The translations under genes and the position numbers were made by a program. From assembly GCF_003634015.1 (NCBI RefSeq), contig NZ_RBII01000002.1, positions 399,597 to 463,596 of the forward strand: 64,000 nucleotides of DNA, written 5' to 3'. The stretch's first letter is position 1; each line of letters begins with the position of its first letter. Below the pieces are notes generated by a model that was given only the letters and a program-made list of their open reading frames with translations, was not told where the DNA came from and searched no databases. The stretch is from Litorimonas taeanensis (GTDB taxonomy: Bacteria > Pseudomonadota > Alphaproteobacteria > Caulobacterales > Maricaulaceae). Below are positions 26,470-36,279 of the stretch, in pieces.

Positions 26470-26657
26470 ACAAATTTGAAGGAAATATTATATTTCTTAA
26501 GGAGTCTCACGGAGTTTGGCTCAGACCTTGCAACCCGAAGCGTGTAGTGAACTAAACGCGCCGAAAATGAGACCCTATGAATGTTGGACACCCCCAAAAC
26601 ACCCCCCATACTCCAAATGCAGAACCATCCAAAACACAGATAGCTCAATCCCCCTCT

Positions 26658-27203
26658 ATGAACTCTTCTATTCCAATCGCCCCAGATACTCTGACGCCAC
26701 AAGCCGAAGCCCGCTTGCTGGAGTTCACTAAATCTGAGCTTTTCGCAAAAACATTTGGCGAAGGCATGAATATGGTAGAAGAGGCCGCGGCCTATTTAGA
26801 TGGCCCAGGCCGCCAAGATGCCAAAACATTATCACGTAATGACGCCATGACCTATGCAAGCCAGTCCATGCGACTGACGACCCGTTTAATGCAAGTCGCA
26901 AGTTGGTTGTTGGTACAGCGCGCACTGAAAGAAAATGAAATGAGCCTGACCGAAGCGCGGGCCGAGAAGTATCGCCTTGCGAGCGAAACCAAGTCTGATG
27001 AAAATCTCAGCTTTTCTGAATTAGCCAAAACCGCTTACGCTTTGCCGTCACGTTTACTTGACCTTATGGCGCGTTCAGAAGCCATTTACGAACGTATCGC
27101 GCGTCTTGACCGTTCACTTTATGGCACTATCGCAGCGCAACAAGGCAATACGGTCGCCGATCAAATTGGCCGCCTCGAAGCGGCTTTCGGGCGCTCACAC
27201 TAA
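26658..27203 (+). CDS. rcdA: RcdA-like regulator of CtrA degradation (DUF1465)
   Basis: Helical protein with FGEGMNMVEEAAAYLDGPGR, TYASQSMRLTTRLMQVASWLLVQRAL and DLMARSEAIYERIARLD, typical of DUF1465. In Caulobacter RcdA is a ClpXP adaptor hub that helps deliver CtrA and other substrates for proteolysis at the cell pole. The preferred ATG is at 26658 (MNSSIPIAPD). The frame is open to an ATG at 26577, which follows GAGA but would add an unusual Pro/Asn/Thr-rich stretch. A strong terminator follows the gene. Confidence 0.85.
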   Translation: MNSSIPIAPDTLTPQAEARLLEFTKSELFAKTFGEGMNMVEEAAAYLDGPGRQDAKTLSRNDAMTYASQSMRLTTRLMQVASWLLVQRALKENEMSLTEARAEKYRLASETKSDENLSFSELAKTAYALPSRLLDLMARSEAIYERIARLDRSLYGTIAAQQGNTVADQIGRLEAAFGRSH

Positions 27204-27261
27204 AGCTTACATAAATAAGCGCCTATTACGGCGCTTTTCGTTCACTCACCTTACCCAATTA

Positions 27262-27294
27262 AAAAGGCCTCCAAGAGTATCTTGGAGGCCTTTT
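27262..27294. terminator. bidirectional terminator between rcdA and rpmE
   Basis: AAAAGGCCTCCAAG (27262-27275) and CTTGGAGGCCTTTT (27281-27294) form a perfect 14-bp stem over a 5-base loop with A and T runs on both sides. It serves the two converging genes. Confidence 0.95.
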
Positions 27295-27316
27295 ACATTT
27301 GAATGGGTTAGACGTT

Positions 27317-27538
27317 TTAGACGCCAAAACCTGCAAATTTGTCTTTGAAACGAGACACGCGTCCGCCGCGATCCATCAATTTCGCATCGCCGCCCGTCCA
27401 AGCTGGGTGCGTTTTGGAATCAATATCAAGAGACAATACGTCGCCTTCTTTGCCCCAAGTTGAGCGTGTTTCATATGTTGAACCGTCAACCATTTTGACA
27501 GTAATCATGTGATAATCTGGGTGAATATCTTTTTTCAT
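27317..27538 (-). CDS. rpmE: 50S ribosomal protein L31
   Basis: [10 protein letters not shown] start and [19 protein letters not shown] and [11 protein letters not shown] are typical of bacterial L31. The zinc-binding cysteines of the C+ form are absent, so this is a zinc-independent type. L31 joins the large subunit near the subunit interface. It has its own promoter at 27601-27629. Confidence 0.97.
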   Translation of the reverse strand: MKKDIHPDYHMITVKMVDGSTYETRSTWGKEGDVLSLDIDSKTHPAWTGGDAKLMDRGGRVSRFKDKFAGFGV

Positions 27539-27600
27539 TTTATGGCTCCTAAGCCTCTGGTCACGGGTTTACGTTAAATGGGCCCCCGCTCGGATGGCGC

Positions 27601-27629
27601 GATATAAGCCAGCCTGTCAAAATCGTCAA
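27601..27629 (-). promoter_or_regulatory. sigma-70-type promoter for rpmE
   Basis: On the minus strand TTGACG (27624-27629), a 17-bp spacer and TATATC (27601-27606). It overlaps the last codons of kdsA and would give a leader of about 55 bases. Confidence 0.6.
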
Positions 27630-28492
27630 GCGTCGCTGGCATTCTCGCTTACGATTTCTCGCAAAGCTTTTAACTGCGTCAAAAGAGGACGGGCCTCTGA
27701 AATGGGCAGACAGCTAGGCGCGTCGCACAAGGCTGAGTTCGGATCTGTATGAAACTCCAAAAAGACACCATCCGCCCCAGCCGCTACGGCCGCCTTGGCG
27801 ATTATCGCGACCCCGTCTCTGCGCCCTCCTGTAGAGGTGCCGCCAGAGCGCGGGTCAGCGCCGGGCAACTGCACGGCATGAGTGGCATCAATTGTGACAG
27901 GCACACCCAGTTTACGCATTTCAGAAATAGAAAGCGGGTCGACGACCAGGTTATTATACCCAAAACTTGTTCCGCGCTCGCACAGAATAATTTGATTAGC
28001 GCTATAGGTTTCACGAATCTTGGACAGAATATTTTTGCAATCCCAAGGCGCAAGGAATTGCGCCTTCTTTACATGGATAAGACTGCCCTTTGCTTTGGCG
28101 GCTTCAGCCATCGCCGTTACCAAATCTGTTTGGCGACATAAAAATGCCGGAAGCTGAATAATTTCTGCGACTTCGGCCACAGCCATAGCTTGGTCAGCCG
28201 TGTGGACATCGGTACAAATCGGAACGTTAAGCTCTGCCTTAATAGTTGAAAGCATCTCCAACCCCTTTTCCAGGCCGGGGCCACGAAAAGATGTGATTGA
28301 AGAGCGGTTCGCCTTATCAAAACTCGCTTTGAAAACATATGGCAGGTTTAAATCGGCACATACCGATTTAAGAACGCGCCCCATTGCGAGGGACTCTTCT
28401 AGGCTTTCGAGGACATTACAGCCCGCAATAACCGCCAATGGTGACCCCTGACCTATGGTCCAGCGTGTCGAGGCATGCGTTACCCGCGTCAT
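27626..28492 (-). CDS. kdsA: Kdo-8-phosphate synthase
   Basis: Condenses arabinose 5-phosphate with phosphoenolpyruvate to Kdo 8-phosphate for lipopolysaccharide. Motifs: AGCNVLES (PEP loop), FKASFDKANRSS, CTDVHTADQA, LPAFLCRQTDL, CERGTSFGYNNLVVDP and DATHAVQLPG. The Cys in AGCN and the Asn in NNLV suggest checking metal dependence: many KdsAs are metal-free with N at the first position. Starts 4 bp after the suhB stop on the same strand, so probably one operon with suhB and efp. Confidence 0.96.
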   Translation of the reverse strand: MTRVTHASTRWTIGQGSPLAVIAGCNVLESLEESLAMGRVLKSVCADLNLPYVFKASFDKANRSSITSFRGPGLEKGLEMLSTIKAELNVPICTDVHTADQAMAVAEVAEIIQLPAFLCRQTDLVTAMAEAAKAKGSLIHVKKAQFLAPWDCKNILSKIRETYSANQIILCERGTSFGYNNLVVDPLSISEMRKLGVPVTIDATHAVQLPGADPRSGGTSTGGRRDGVAIIAKAAVAAGADGVFLEFHTDPNSALCDAPSCLPISEARPLLTQLKALREIVSENASDA

Positions 28493-28496
28493 GATG

Positions 28497-29315
28497 CTAC
28501 CCTAACTTTGCTTTTAAGATCTCTATCAAGTCTGCATTTGAACAAACGATGTCGCCCGTTTCGATGACATTCCCCCCTGACAGGCTTTCTACGATACAGC
28601 CCGCTTCTTGTGCAATTAGCACGCCCGCAGCAATATCCCACGGCGCAAGTCCGCGTTCCCAGAAACCATCATAGCGGCCTGCCGCCGTCCAAGCGAGATC
28701 AAGTGAGGCAGCGCCCATACGGCGAACCCCCGCACTATGTCCCATAACTTGGTGAAGCTCTTTTAAGAATTTTGCATGACCGGGACGGCCTAGAAACGGG
28801 ATGCCCGTTGAGAACAAGCTATCTTGGAACACATCACGCTGAGATGGACGAAGACGACGATCACCGCCGCCGCGCGTTCCATCATTCACAAAGGCGCCTT
28901 TGCCCTTTTCGGCAAAAAACATTTCATCCGTGATTGGGTTATAAACCAGACCCGCCACGATTTCTTTGGGATTGCCATCAATTTCACGCTCTAGCGCAAT
29001 AGAAATCGCGAAATGGGGTATGCCGTGTAAATAGTTTGTTGTTCCGTCCAACGGGTCTACAATAAATCGATGGGTTTTATCAGAACCTTCAATTGAGCCC
29101 CCTTCTTCGAGAAGGAAACTATAACCCGGGCGATCACGCTGCAGATTTTCAACGATGACTTCTTCGGCTTTGCGGTCCGCACGAGAGACAAAATCCGCAG
29201 GCCCCTTGCGCGAGACCTGTAAATGTTCAACTTCGTTAAAATCACGCAGCAGGTTTCGCGACGCTTTGCGCGCCGCATTCTGCATGACCGTCATAATGGC
29301 AGAGAGATTGGCCAT
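28497..29315 (-). CDS. suhB: inositol monophosphatase family protein (SuhB-like)
   Basis: The metal sites are EEGGS, IVDPLDGTTNYLHGIPHFAIS and LAPWDIAAG, the three signatures of the Mg-dependent inositol monophosphatase family. In proteobacteria the SuhB branch also takes part in rRNA antitermination. The gene lies 2 bp after efp and 4 bp before kdsA on the same strand, a tight operon. Length of 272 is normal. Confidence 0.93.
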   Translation of the reverse strand: MANLSAIMTVMQNAARKASRNLLRDFNEVEHLQVSRKGPADFVSRADRKAEEVIVENLQRDRPGYSFLLEEGGSIEGSDKTHRFIVDPLDGTTNYLHGIPHFAISIALEREIDGNPKEIVAGLVYNPITDEMFFAEKGKGAFVNDGTRGGGDRRLRPSQRDVFQDSLFSTGIPFLGRPGHAKFLKELHQVMGHSAGVRRMGAASLDLAWTAAGRYDGFWERGLAPWDIAAGVLIAQEAGCIVESLSGGNVIETGDIVCSNADLIEILKAKLG

Positions 29316-29317
29316 AA

Positions 29318-29881
29318 TTAATCAGCCCGTTTGACGTAAGAACCGTCTTCTGTGTTGATAATAAGACGCTCCCCTACGCCCACGAAAGGCGGCACAGCTG
29401 TGCGTACACCATTGGAAAGCGTGGCAGGTTTGAAAGAGTTTGCAGCTGTTTGGCCTTTTACGACAGGCTCTGTATCAGCGACTTCTAGAACCACTTGGTC
29501 AGGCAGAGCGATACTAATCGGGCGCTCTTCGTAAAATTCAACTTCGACAGCCATGCCGTCAGTCAAATAAGCGGCAGCATCCCCAACGAATTCGGATTGC
29601 AGATTAATCTGCTCATAGTTTTCTGAATTCATAAAGACGAGCATATCGCCTTCTGGGTATAGATATGTATGTGTTTTTTGCTCTAGGCGCACGCGCTCTA
29701 CCGTTTCGGCAGCGCGAAAGCGTTCATTAAGTTTGCGACCATCAAGAATGTTTTTCAGCTCGACCTGATTAAAGGCTCCGCCTTTTCCGGGTTTAACCGC
29801 ATTACATTTTACGGCGACCCAGAGCGTATCTTGGTGTTTAATAATATTACCTTGGCGGATTTCATTGCCGTTCATTTTCAT
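29318..29881 (-). CDS. efp: translation elongation factor P
   Basis: Relieves ribosome stalling at polyproline. Starts [11 protein letters not shown]; the tip loop is KPGKGGAF with Lys as the residue that EpmA-type enzymes modify. Three OB-like domains with the [14 protein letters not shown] and [29 protein letters not shown] stretches. The ATG at 29881 (MKMNG) or 29875 (MNGN) is more likely than 29890. First gene of efp-suhB-kdsA. Confidence 0.97.
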   Translation of the reverse strand: MKMNGNEIRQGNIIKHQDTLWVAVKCNAVKPGKGGAFNQVELKNILDGRKLNERFRAAETVERVRLEQKTHTYLYPEGDMLVFMNSENYEQINLQSEFVGDAAAYLTDGMAVEVEFYEERPISIALPDQVVLEVADTEPVVKGQTAANSFKPATLSNGVRTAVPPFVGVGERLIINTEDGSYVKRAD

Positions 29882-29950
29882 GAGACGCACTCTCTTTTTC
29901 TTCGCTAGACGATGTCAATAAGTTTAAACTTGAAGGCCCTCTATCAGGCA

Positions 29951-29993
29951 AAAGAAAAAGGGGCAAGCGATAGCCACTGCTTTCGCTTGCCCC
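29951..29993 (-). terminator. rho-independent terminator after the ABC permease/peptidase gene
   Basis: GGGGCAAGCGA (29960-29970) pairs with TCGCTTGCCCC (29983-29993); on the minus strand a TTTTTCTTTT run follows. It lies 51 bp after the stop at 30044. Confidence 0.9.
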
Positions 29994-30043
29994 ATAAGGC
30001 CCGGTTACTGCATTCAGTCTGTTATTTCTTTTATTCTGAGACC

Positions 30044-33000
30044 TTATTCAGCAGACACCAATTTCGAGCGAGGCGACTTCACATTATCCTTTACGTTTCT
30101 TTCTATTAGTAAACGCCGCGGATCCAGCAGAACATGTGTAGGCTTCTCTGGCACCAAGAAACTCACTGTGCTTTCTTTTTCACTTACGCGAATTCGCTCC
30201 AGTGCCATCCAGTCATCGCCCAGCTTATCTTTGGGATCTTCGGTATAAAAACCAATCTCCAACCACTCATTCAAGACCTCTCCATCTATCTCTGTGACAG
30301 ACGTTTCCTCGCCATCTTCTTCAGAGGCTATCTTCTTATCAACATATAGAGGCAGCGTAACTCTATAGCCTTCGCCTTCGGCTTGGACTTGTATATCTTC
30401 CTCTCTAAATTTCAGATCCCAAAACGTAATACGTTCAAAATAATCATCAATTAGCTGCTCATAATCTGGCCCGGCCGCCGCTTTCAGATATGCCACAACA
30501 TCAAGCGAAGTGACATATGGCGCCCCAGTGCCGCCGTAATCCTCAACCAATTTACGCATGGCCCCTTGGAGCGTATCCTCGCCAATCATATAGCCAAGCC
30601 CCCAAAAGACCCAACTCGCTTTCGCATAGTGTAAATATTGTTGGCCTTCGCTTTTTGCCAAAGGCGGCTCATTATCGCGTTCGGCTGTACGGCCAATAAG
30701 ATAACCCGCTACGCCTTCAATGGAACGCGTTTCAAGCATGCGCCGCATTTTTTGATAGCCAAATTTATTGCGGTAAGCGACGATGGAAGCATTCTCAGTA
30801 AGGCCCTCTGAAACAAAACTCGAACCCAAAGTATCTGCTGGTACGACCTGATGCGCGAACCATTGATGTCCGATTTCATGAAGCGTTACATAAGTCGCGA
30901 AATCGATGTCTTTATTATCATCAGGATCACCTGGGTCCATTGTGAAGCCAATGTTTTCAGAAAAAGGCACTGTCCCTGCAAAGGCCTGCGCAAAGCTCTG
31001 ATAAGGGAATTCCATGACGCGCAATTGCGCATATTGGTATGGCCCATAAGTCACCGTATAGGTATCAAATGCGTCCTTCATGGCCTGTAGGATTAGATCA
31101 ACATTATAATCATGACCCTCGTTGAAATAGATTTTCAACTCGACATCTTCTCCGTTTGGATTTTCCCATACATCTTCGGCCACTTGATAATCGGCAGATA
31201 AGAAAGAGAAGAAATTCAATATAGGGTTTATCGCCTCATAGCGCCTACACACTCTATCGCCTTCAATTGTCTCCCCCTCAAATTTCCCAGGAGCAATGGG
31301 AATTTGCCCCGCATCCGTGCAAACTTGTGCTTTAAAATCAACATAATCCGCCGCAGCGCCAAACAGGTTGCGTTGGCGCGCTGCCCCATCCGTACGTTTG
31401 GCCGCTTTCTTACGCTCTCCTAGTTCGTATTTTCGGCGTTTATCAGGATTAGTCAAAAAGCCTGCATCCGATAATCCGATTTGCGGCATGGTGCTGAAAT
31501 TATTGACGAAGGTCCCGTTCTTTCGAATAATAGACCCGTCACCTAAGCGCGGCGCATGAAAGAAAGTTTCAAAATTCAGTGTGGCTGTATCGCCGGCCGC
31601 TAAGGGCGTATCAAAGATATAAACTCGCCTGTCATACTGGGCTAAATCCTGAGACAATTGCGAGTCTGTATCATAGCGTGCGCCAGATAATGTAAGCTCA
31701 AGAACATCTTCTTCGTGCCCTGTAGGAGGCGAGATAAAGAGGCGCGTAATGGGCTTTCCTGTTTTGTTTTCTAAGACGTATTGACCTTTTACAATCGCTT
31801 CTTGCTGACTGGGGTAAAACTGCACATCCGCTTCAACGGCTATGATTTTCGGCAAGGGCTCTTTGGCTTCGAGTAAAGGCTTTAGAAGTTTCTCATAAGC
31901 TACGGCACGCTTCTCTTGCGCTTTTTGATTTCGGAATTCACCGTTTTTATAGGCGCCGTAAATATGCACGCCAGAACCGATGAATACCGCTAAGGCCAGC
32001 CCTGCGACGACGCCCGTGATAGGCGTAACGCGTTTAAACAGTCCCTTTAATCGCAATAGCAAGCCAGCCTGCAATCCTCTGCGCCATATCCATATGGATA
32101 TAACCGCCAAAAAGAGAATTAACCCCGCCCAATAAAGACCAAACCAAGTCGCCCGTAAAACGCTGGAGAAACCGGCCATTTCTGAATAATTACCGGGCCC
32201 AACAGCGCCATATGCCATCATAGGATGGAAAAATGGAAATTGCGGCAAGACAAATAGGACAAAGACAAGCGCACCTGCTGCGGCAAACATACCAAAAATG
32301 CGATTAGGCGCGAAATTTTGAACGAACATGGCAAACAGAGTTTGGAAGGTAAATAACAAGCCAAAACTGAATAAACCAATGCGGAAAAATGTAGAGCCCA
32401 CCATCGGCACCTCACCTTTGGTCAAGCCAAGCTGAACAATCATACTGGCCACGGTTCCAGCGGCCATGACAGTAAACACCGCCGCCACGAGAGATAACCA
32501 TTTTGCCGCCAATAACACCCAGTCACGAACAGGTGTCGCATCTAATATTTTATGCATGCCGGCGACGCGGTCGCGCCACATGATTTCCCCGCCGAAAAAC
32601 ACCATAACAATAATCATGGGCAGGAATAAGCTCCCTAAGGCTAAATCAACCATGCGCATTGACGTGAAGAGTTGTTTTTGGGGAGTGATATAAATACTCG
32701 CCGCCAATGCCACGCCAAAAATAACGATGGCAATCCCGATAAGAATAAGGAAAGCGGTGCTTTTTATTGTCGTCGCATATTCAAATTTGAAACGTTTCCA
32801 AAAGCTTGCGAGATCTGGCATCAGACCAAAACGTGGCTCAATAGGGAGAAGCTCAAGCTTACCCGTGGGGACATAATCGTCTTTATGTGATTTAGTTTTG
32901 CGCGATACAATGCCGCGTGATGAAAAGAAGTAAGACGCAATAAAGAGTCCAAGCCCTAAGCCGCCCCACGCCAATCTATTCCAACCGACATATCCTAAAA

Positions 33001-33703
33001 CAGGCGTTAAGCGTGTATTTTGCTCCGCCGCTGGCCAGAACTGAACTTCATTGGCAAGAGCCGTCGTACCAAAGGGATCCAGTAAAGATGAAAGCCATTC
33101 TGGAGCATTTGATGTGACCAAACCTGCTGATAGGTAAAATGCTAAGAGCCCGACAACGGAAACATACACTAACATTTTGCTGCGCGTGAAGACGGCTATA
33201 GATGTGTAAAAGCCTGCAACGAATAATGAATTTACGAAAATAAAAATAAATGTGGGATGCAGGTAATAGAGGATTCGAAAAGGCCCAAAGGTTTCATCGT
33301 CAACCCAAGGGGCAAACCCTCCCATCATCATCCCGACGACCATGGCCATAAGGCACAATACCGTGGCGTTAAACACCCCCATCATTCGCGTCGATATCAT
33401 CTCCCACGTTTTTATAGGCGTCGAATGGACGAGCTCTAGCATTTTATGATTATCGTCACGCATCACGCCCGCAACTGCGAATACGGCACCGAAAAACATG
33501 CTGAAAATACTGATGAAGGACACTGTCCCCGCAAGCGGAATAGCCCCATTATTTTTAATCTTTGCTCCGCCTTCGGTCGACAACACTAAAAAATCAAAAG
33601 AGGAAAATAAAAACCCCATAATGAGCATAGCGGCGAGGGCTATCCAAAAGCCCGCTTGCCGCATTTGCAATGACAGTTCAAATTTTAAAAGCTGGGTAAA
33701 CAT
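30044..33703 (-). CDS. ABC transporter permease fused to an M1-family metallopeptidase
   Basis: 1219 residues. The N-terminal half (about 1-620) has around a dozen membrane segments in two ABC-2-type permease units. The C-terminal half (about 650-1219) is periplasmic and M1-like, with the zinc motif HEIGHQWFAHQ near residue 941 and the third ligand in VSEGLTEN, 19 residues on, a spacing shared with other ABC/M1 fusions. FSENIGF precedes it in the position of the GAMEN-like loop. Its ATPase gene overlaps by one base. The transported or cleaved substrate is unknown. No signal peptide is needed because the permease delivers the peptidase outside. Confidence 0.88.
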   Translation of the reverse strand: MFTQLLKFELSLQMRQAGFWIALAAMLIMGFLFSSFDFLVLSTEGGAKIKNNGAIPLAGTVSFISIFSMFFGAVFAVAGVMRDDNHKMLELVHSTPIKTWEMISTRMMGVFNATVLCLMAMVVGMMMGGFAPWVDDETFGPFRILYYLHPTFIFIFVNSLFVAGFYTSIAVFTRSKMLVYVSVVGLLAFYLSAGLVTSNAPEWLSSLLDPFGTTALANEVQFWPAAEQNTRLTPVLGYVGWNRLAWGGLGLGLFIASYFFSSRGIVSRKTKSHKDDYVPTGKLELLPIEPRFGLMPDLASFWKRFKFEYATTIKSTAFLILIGIAIVIFGVALAASIYITPQKQLFTSMRMVDLALGSLFLPMIIVMVFFGGEIMWRDRVAGMHKILDATPVRDWVLLAAKWLSLVAAVFTVMAAGTVASMIVQLGLTKGEVPMVGSTFFRIGLFSFGLLFTFQTLFAMFVQNFAPNRIFGMFAAAGALVFVLFVLPQFPFFHPMMAYGAVGPGNYSEMAGFSSVLRATWFGLYWAGLILFLAVISIWIWRRGLQAGLLLRLKGLFKRVTPITGVVAGLALAVFIGSGVHIYGAYKNGEFRNQKAQEKRAVAYEKLLKPLLEAKEPLPKIIAVEADVQFYPSQQEAIVKGQYVLENKTGKPITRLFISPPTGHEEDVLELTLSGARYDTDSQLSQDLAQYDRRVYIFDTPLAAGDTATLNFETFFHAPRLGDGSIIRKNGTFVNNFSTMPQIGLSDAGFLTNPDKRRKYELGERKKAAKRTDGAARQRNLFGAAADYVDFKAQVCTDAGQIPIAPGKFEGETIEGDRVCRRYEAINPILNFFSFLSADYQVAEDVWENPNGEDVELKIYFNEGHDYNVDLILQAMKDAFDTYTVTYGPYQYAQLRVMEFPYQSFAQAFAGTVPFSENIGFTMDPGDPDDNKDIDFATYVTLHEIGHQWFAHQVVPADTLGSSFVSEGLTENASIVAYRNKFGYQKMRRMLETRSIEGVAGYLIGRTAERDNEPPLAKSEGQQYLHYAKASWVFWGLGYMIGEDTLQGAMRKLVEDYGGTGAPYVTSLDVVAYLKAAAGPDYEQLIDDYFERITFWDLKFREEDIQVQAEGEGYRVTLPLYVDKKIASEEDGEETSVTEIDGEVLNEWLEIGFYTEDPKDKLGDDWMALERIRVSEKESTVSFLVPEKPTHVLLDPRRLLIERNVKDNVKSPRSKLVSAE

Positions 33704-34596
33704 TAGACAGCTCTTAGAGCAGGAGTGTCAACAACATGGCCGTTCAAATACGCGAAGTAACCATCCTCCAGCGTTTCCTCACCTTTTTCCCATTCCGCCC
33801 CAGGAGAGCTTTCAGACAATATAGAAACGACAACACCGCCCATTAAATAACGGGAATTGAGGAATTTATGCGCGTCTTTGATCGCGTCTAATTCAGATTT
33901 TTCTATTGTCTTACGCCAGACCTTACCCCGAATTTTGTCGATCAGGCTTTCGGGGGCGCCGCGGGCGATAATCTGGCCCTTCCCCATAATTGCCATATCA
34001 GGGCAGAGATCGCGGACATCTTCGACAATATGTGTCGAGAGCAGGATAATTTTATTTTCGCCTGCTTCGGATAATAAATCGAGAAAGCGTTGACGCTCAA
34101 ACGGGTCTAGCCCAGCGGTCGGTTCATCTACGATTAAAACCTTTGGATTTCCGAGCAAGGCTTGCGCCACACCGAAACGCTGACGCATGCCGCCAGAATA
34201 GGTCGCAACAGAAGCCGTGCGATGTGTAATCAAGTTCACATTTTCAAGCAGGGCCATAATTTGTTCTTCACGCGCTTTTTTATTCGTAATCCCTTTTAAT
34301 ATCGCAATGTGATCTAAGAGGGCCAAGGCACTCATGCGGGGGTAAACCCCAAAATCTTGCGGCAAATAGCCGAGCGTGGAGCGCATGACGTCAGGATTAT
34401 CCACGATATTGACGCCATTATAAGTGATTGTCCCTTCATCAGGCTTTTGCAGTGTCGCCAGAGTCCGCATCAAGGTCGACTTGCCAGCGCCATTCGGCCC
34501 TAGCAGACCAAATAAGCCCGGCTTCAGGTCCAAACTGACATTGTTCAAGGCGTGAACATCACCGAAGCGTTTATTAATCGCACGAATTGAAAGCAT
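33703..34596 (-). CDS. ABC transporter ATP-binding protein
   Basis: Walker A GPNGAGKST, Q-loop LPQDFGVYP, signature YSGGMRQR, Walker B VLIVDEPTAGLDP and the switch His in STHIVED. The C-terminal tail (about 215-297) is beyond the core. It powers the permease/peptidase downstream, whose start overlaps this stop by one base. The divergent gspE starts 190 bp away; that gap is AT-rich and presumably holds both promoters. Confidence 0.95.
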   Translation of the reverse strand: MLSIRAINKRFGDVHALNNVSLDLKPGLFGLLGPNGAGKSTLMRTLATLQKPDEGTITYNGVNIVDNPDVMRSTLGYLPQDFGVYPRMSALALLDHIAILKGITNKKAREEQIMALLENVNLITHRTASVATYSGGMRQRFGVAQALLGNPKVLIVDEPTAGLDPFERQRFLDLLSEAGENKIILLSTHIVEDVRDLCPDMAIMGKGQIIARGAPESLIDKIRGKVWRKTIEKSELDAIKDAHKFLNSRYLMGGVVVSILSESSPGAEWEKGEETLEDGYFAYLNGHVVDTPALRAV

Positions 34597-34785
34597 AATC
34601 GGACCTGTAAGCGAAAATTATTGTATGAACTCTGAAAAGACTAAGTGATTTCATATCGAAAAACAACAATATATTCCGTTTAACGATAAATCTGAGTCTA
34701 TACGCCCTATATTAGACACCCTAAGCTGTACCATCACAAAAACTTAAATCGCTTTTCCCGAAAAACAGTTTAATACGAAAGCTCT

Positions 34786-36276
34786 ATGACTGAAATCGCG
34801 ACATTACCTAGACTGACTTATAGCTTCGCGCGTTTGCAAGGCGTCTTAGTCGTTGCGGATGATGAAGGCTTGCCCCTTATTCTCCACCGCCCACAAGCCA
34901 GCCTTGAGGCGCTATTAGAGGCAAGGCGCGCCGTGGGGCACCCTTTGGCTAAACAAGAGGTCAGCCCCTCTGTATTTGAGGCCGCGCTTTCAAAAGCCTA
35001 TGCACAAAGTGATTTATCGAGCGCCTCTGAAGACGCCATTGGCGGCGAAGACCTTTCGGCTTTGGCGGATGGGCTCCCTAAAACATCTGACCTGCTTGAT
35101 AATTCTGATGACGCCCCTGTCATCCGCCTTATCAATGGGATTTTACAAGAAGCGATCCGGGCGCGGGCTTCGGATATTCATATAGAGCCCTATGAACAGC
35201 GCCTTTCGGTTCGCTTTCGGATTGATGGCACGCTGCAAGAACGGCTCAGCCTACCCGCGCGCCTTGCCGCCGTCTTGGTGAGCCGTGTCAAAGTTATGGC
35301 ACAGCTCGACATTGCCCAGAAACGTGTCCCGCAAGATGGACGGTTCTCATTGAATTTGGGTCAACGCGCGATTGACGTCAGGGTATCCACCCTGCCTTCG
35401 CGCCATGGTGAACGCCTTGTGATGCGGATATTGGAAAAAGACAGCACACGCTTAGCCTTACCCGAACTGGGTATGGACGCGCCTATGCTGTCTGCCTTTG
35501 CCTCTGCACTCGCAAGGCCAAATGGCATTATCCTTGTGACGGGCCCAACAGGTTCTGGTAAGACAACGACACTCTACGGAGCGCTTTCGGATTTAAATGA
35601 CGGGTCACGTAATATCCTCACGGTTGAAGACCCCGTAGAATATGCGCTGGACGGCATTGGACAAACGCAGGTCAACAGCTCGATTGGTATGAGCTTCGCC
35701 GCAGGACTTCGCGCAATTTTGCGCCAAGATCCTGACGTTGTGATGGTGGGGGAAATTCGCGACCCTGAAACAGCAGAAATCGCGGTGCAGGCCTCTTTGA
35801 CAGGGCATCTTGTTTTATCAACCGTCCATACAAATTCTGCTATCGCCGCGATTGCACGGCTTCGTGACATGGGGGTTGAGCCGTTTTTATTGGCCAGCAC
35901 CATAACGGCCTTGGTTGCACAGCGCCTTGTCCGAGAACTCTGCCCCAATTGCAAAGTCCCGCATCAGGCAACAACGGCTGAACTAGAAGAACTCGGACTG
36001 CCAAACAAGCCAACCACGATTTACGCTGCAAAAGGTTGCTCTGAGTGCCAAGACATTGGCTTCCGCGGACGCCTAGGCCTTTATGAAATGGTTGTTATGG
36101 ACGACACATTACGCGCCATGATTCATGACGGAGCCTCAGAAGCAGACATGACGGCTCATGCCTTTAACAAACGCGAGACCTTATTGCAAAGTGGAGCGCA
36201 AGCCGTTCTAGCTGGGCAAACCACCCCCGAAGAAGTTCTCCGTGTCTGCAAAGCCAAAACGGCAGAGAGTATATAG
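34786..36276 (+). CDS. gspE: type II secretion ATPase GspE
   Basis: Cytoplasmic hexameric ATPase that drives pseudopilus assembly. N-terminal domain (1-110), then RASDIHIEPYEQ, Walker A GPTGSGKTTT, the Asp box QDPDVVMVGEIRDPETA, His box TGHLVLSTVHTN, and the four-Cys zinc motif CPNC...CSEC (about 386-430), the mark of true GspE. First of nine adjacent gsp genes, gspEFGHIJKLM; gspC and gspD, normally just upstream, are missing here. Confidence 0.97.
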   Translation: MTEIATLPRLTYSFARLQGVLVVADDEGLPLILHRPQASLEALLEARRAVGHPLAKQEVSPSVFEAALSKAYAQSDLSSASEDAIGGEDLSALADGLPKTSDLLDNSDDAPVIRLINGILQEAIRARASDIHIEPYEQRLSVRFRIDGTLQERLSLPARLAAVLVSRVKVMAQLDIAQKRVPQDGRFSLNLGQRAIDVRVSTLPSRHGERLVMRILEKDSTRLALPELGMDAPMLSAFASALARPNGIILVTGPTGSGKTTTLYGALSDLNDGSRNILTVEDPVEYALDGIGQTQVNSSIGMSFAAGLRAILRQDPDVVMVGEIRDPETAEIAVQASLTGHLVLSTVHTNSAIAAIARLRDMGVEPFLLASTITALVAQRLVRELCPNCKVPHQATTAELEELGLPNKPTTIYAAKGCSECQDIGFRGRLGLYEMVVMDDTLRAMIHDGASEADMTAHAFNKRETLLQSGAQAVLAGQTTPEEVLRVCKAKTAESI

Positions 36277-36279
36277 ACA

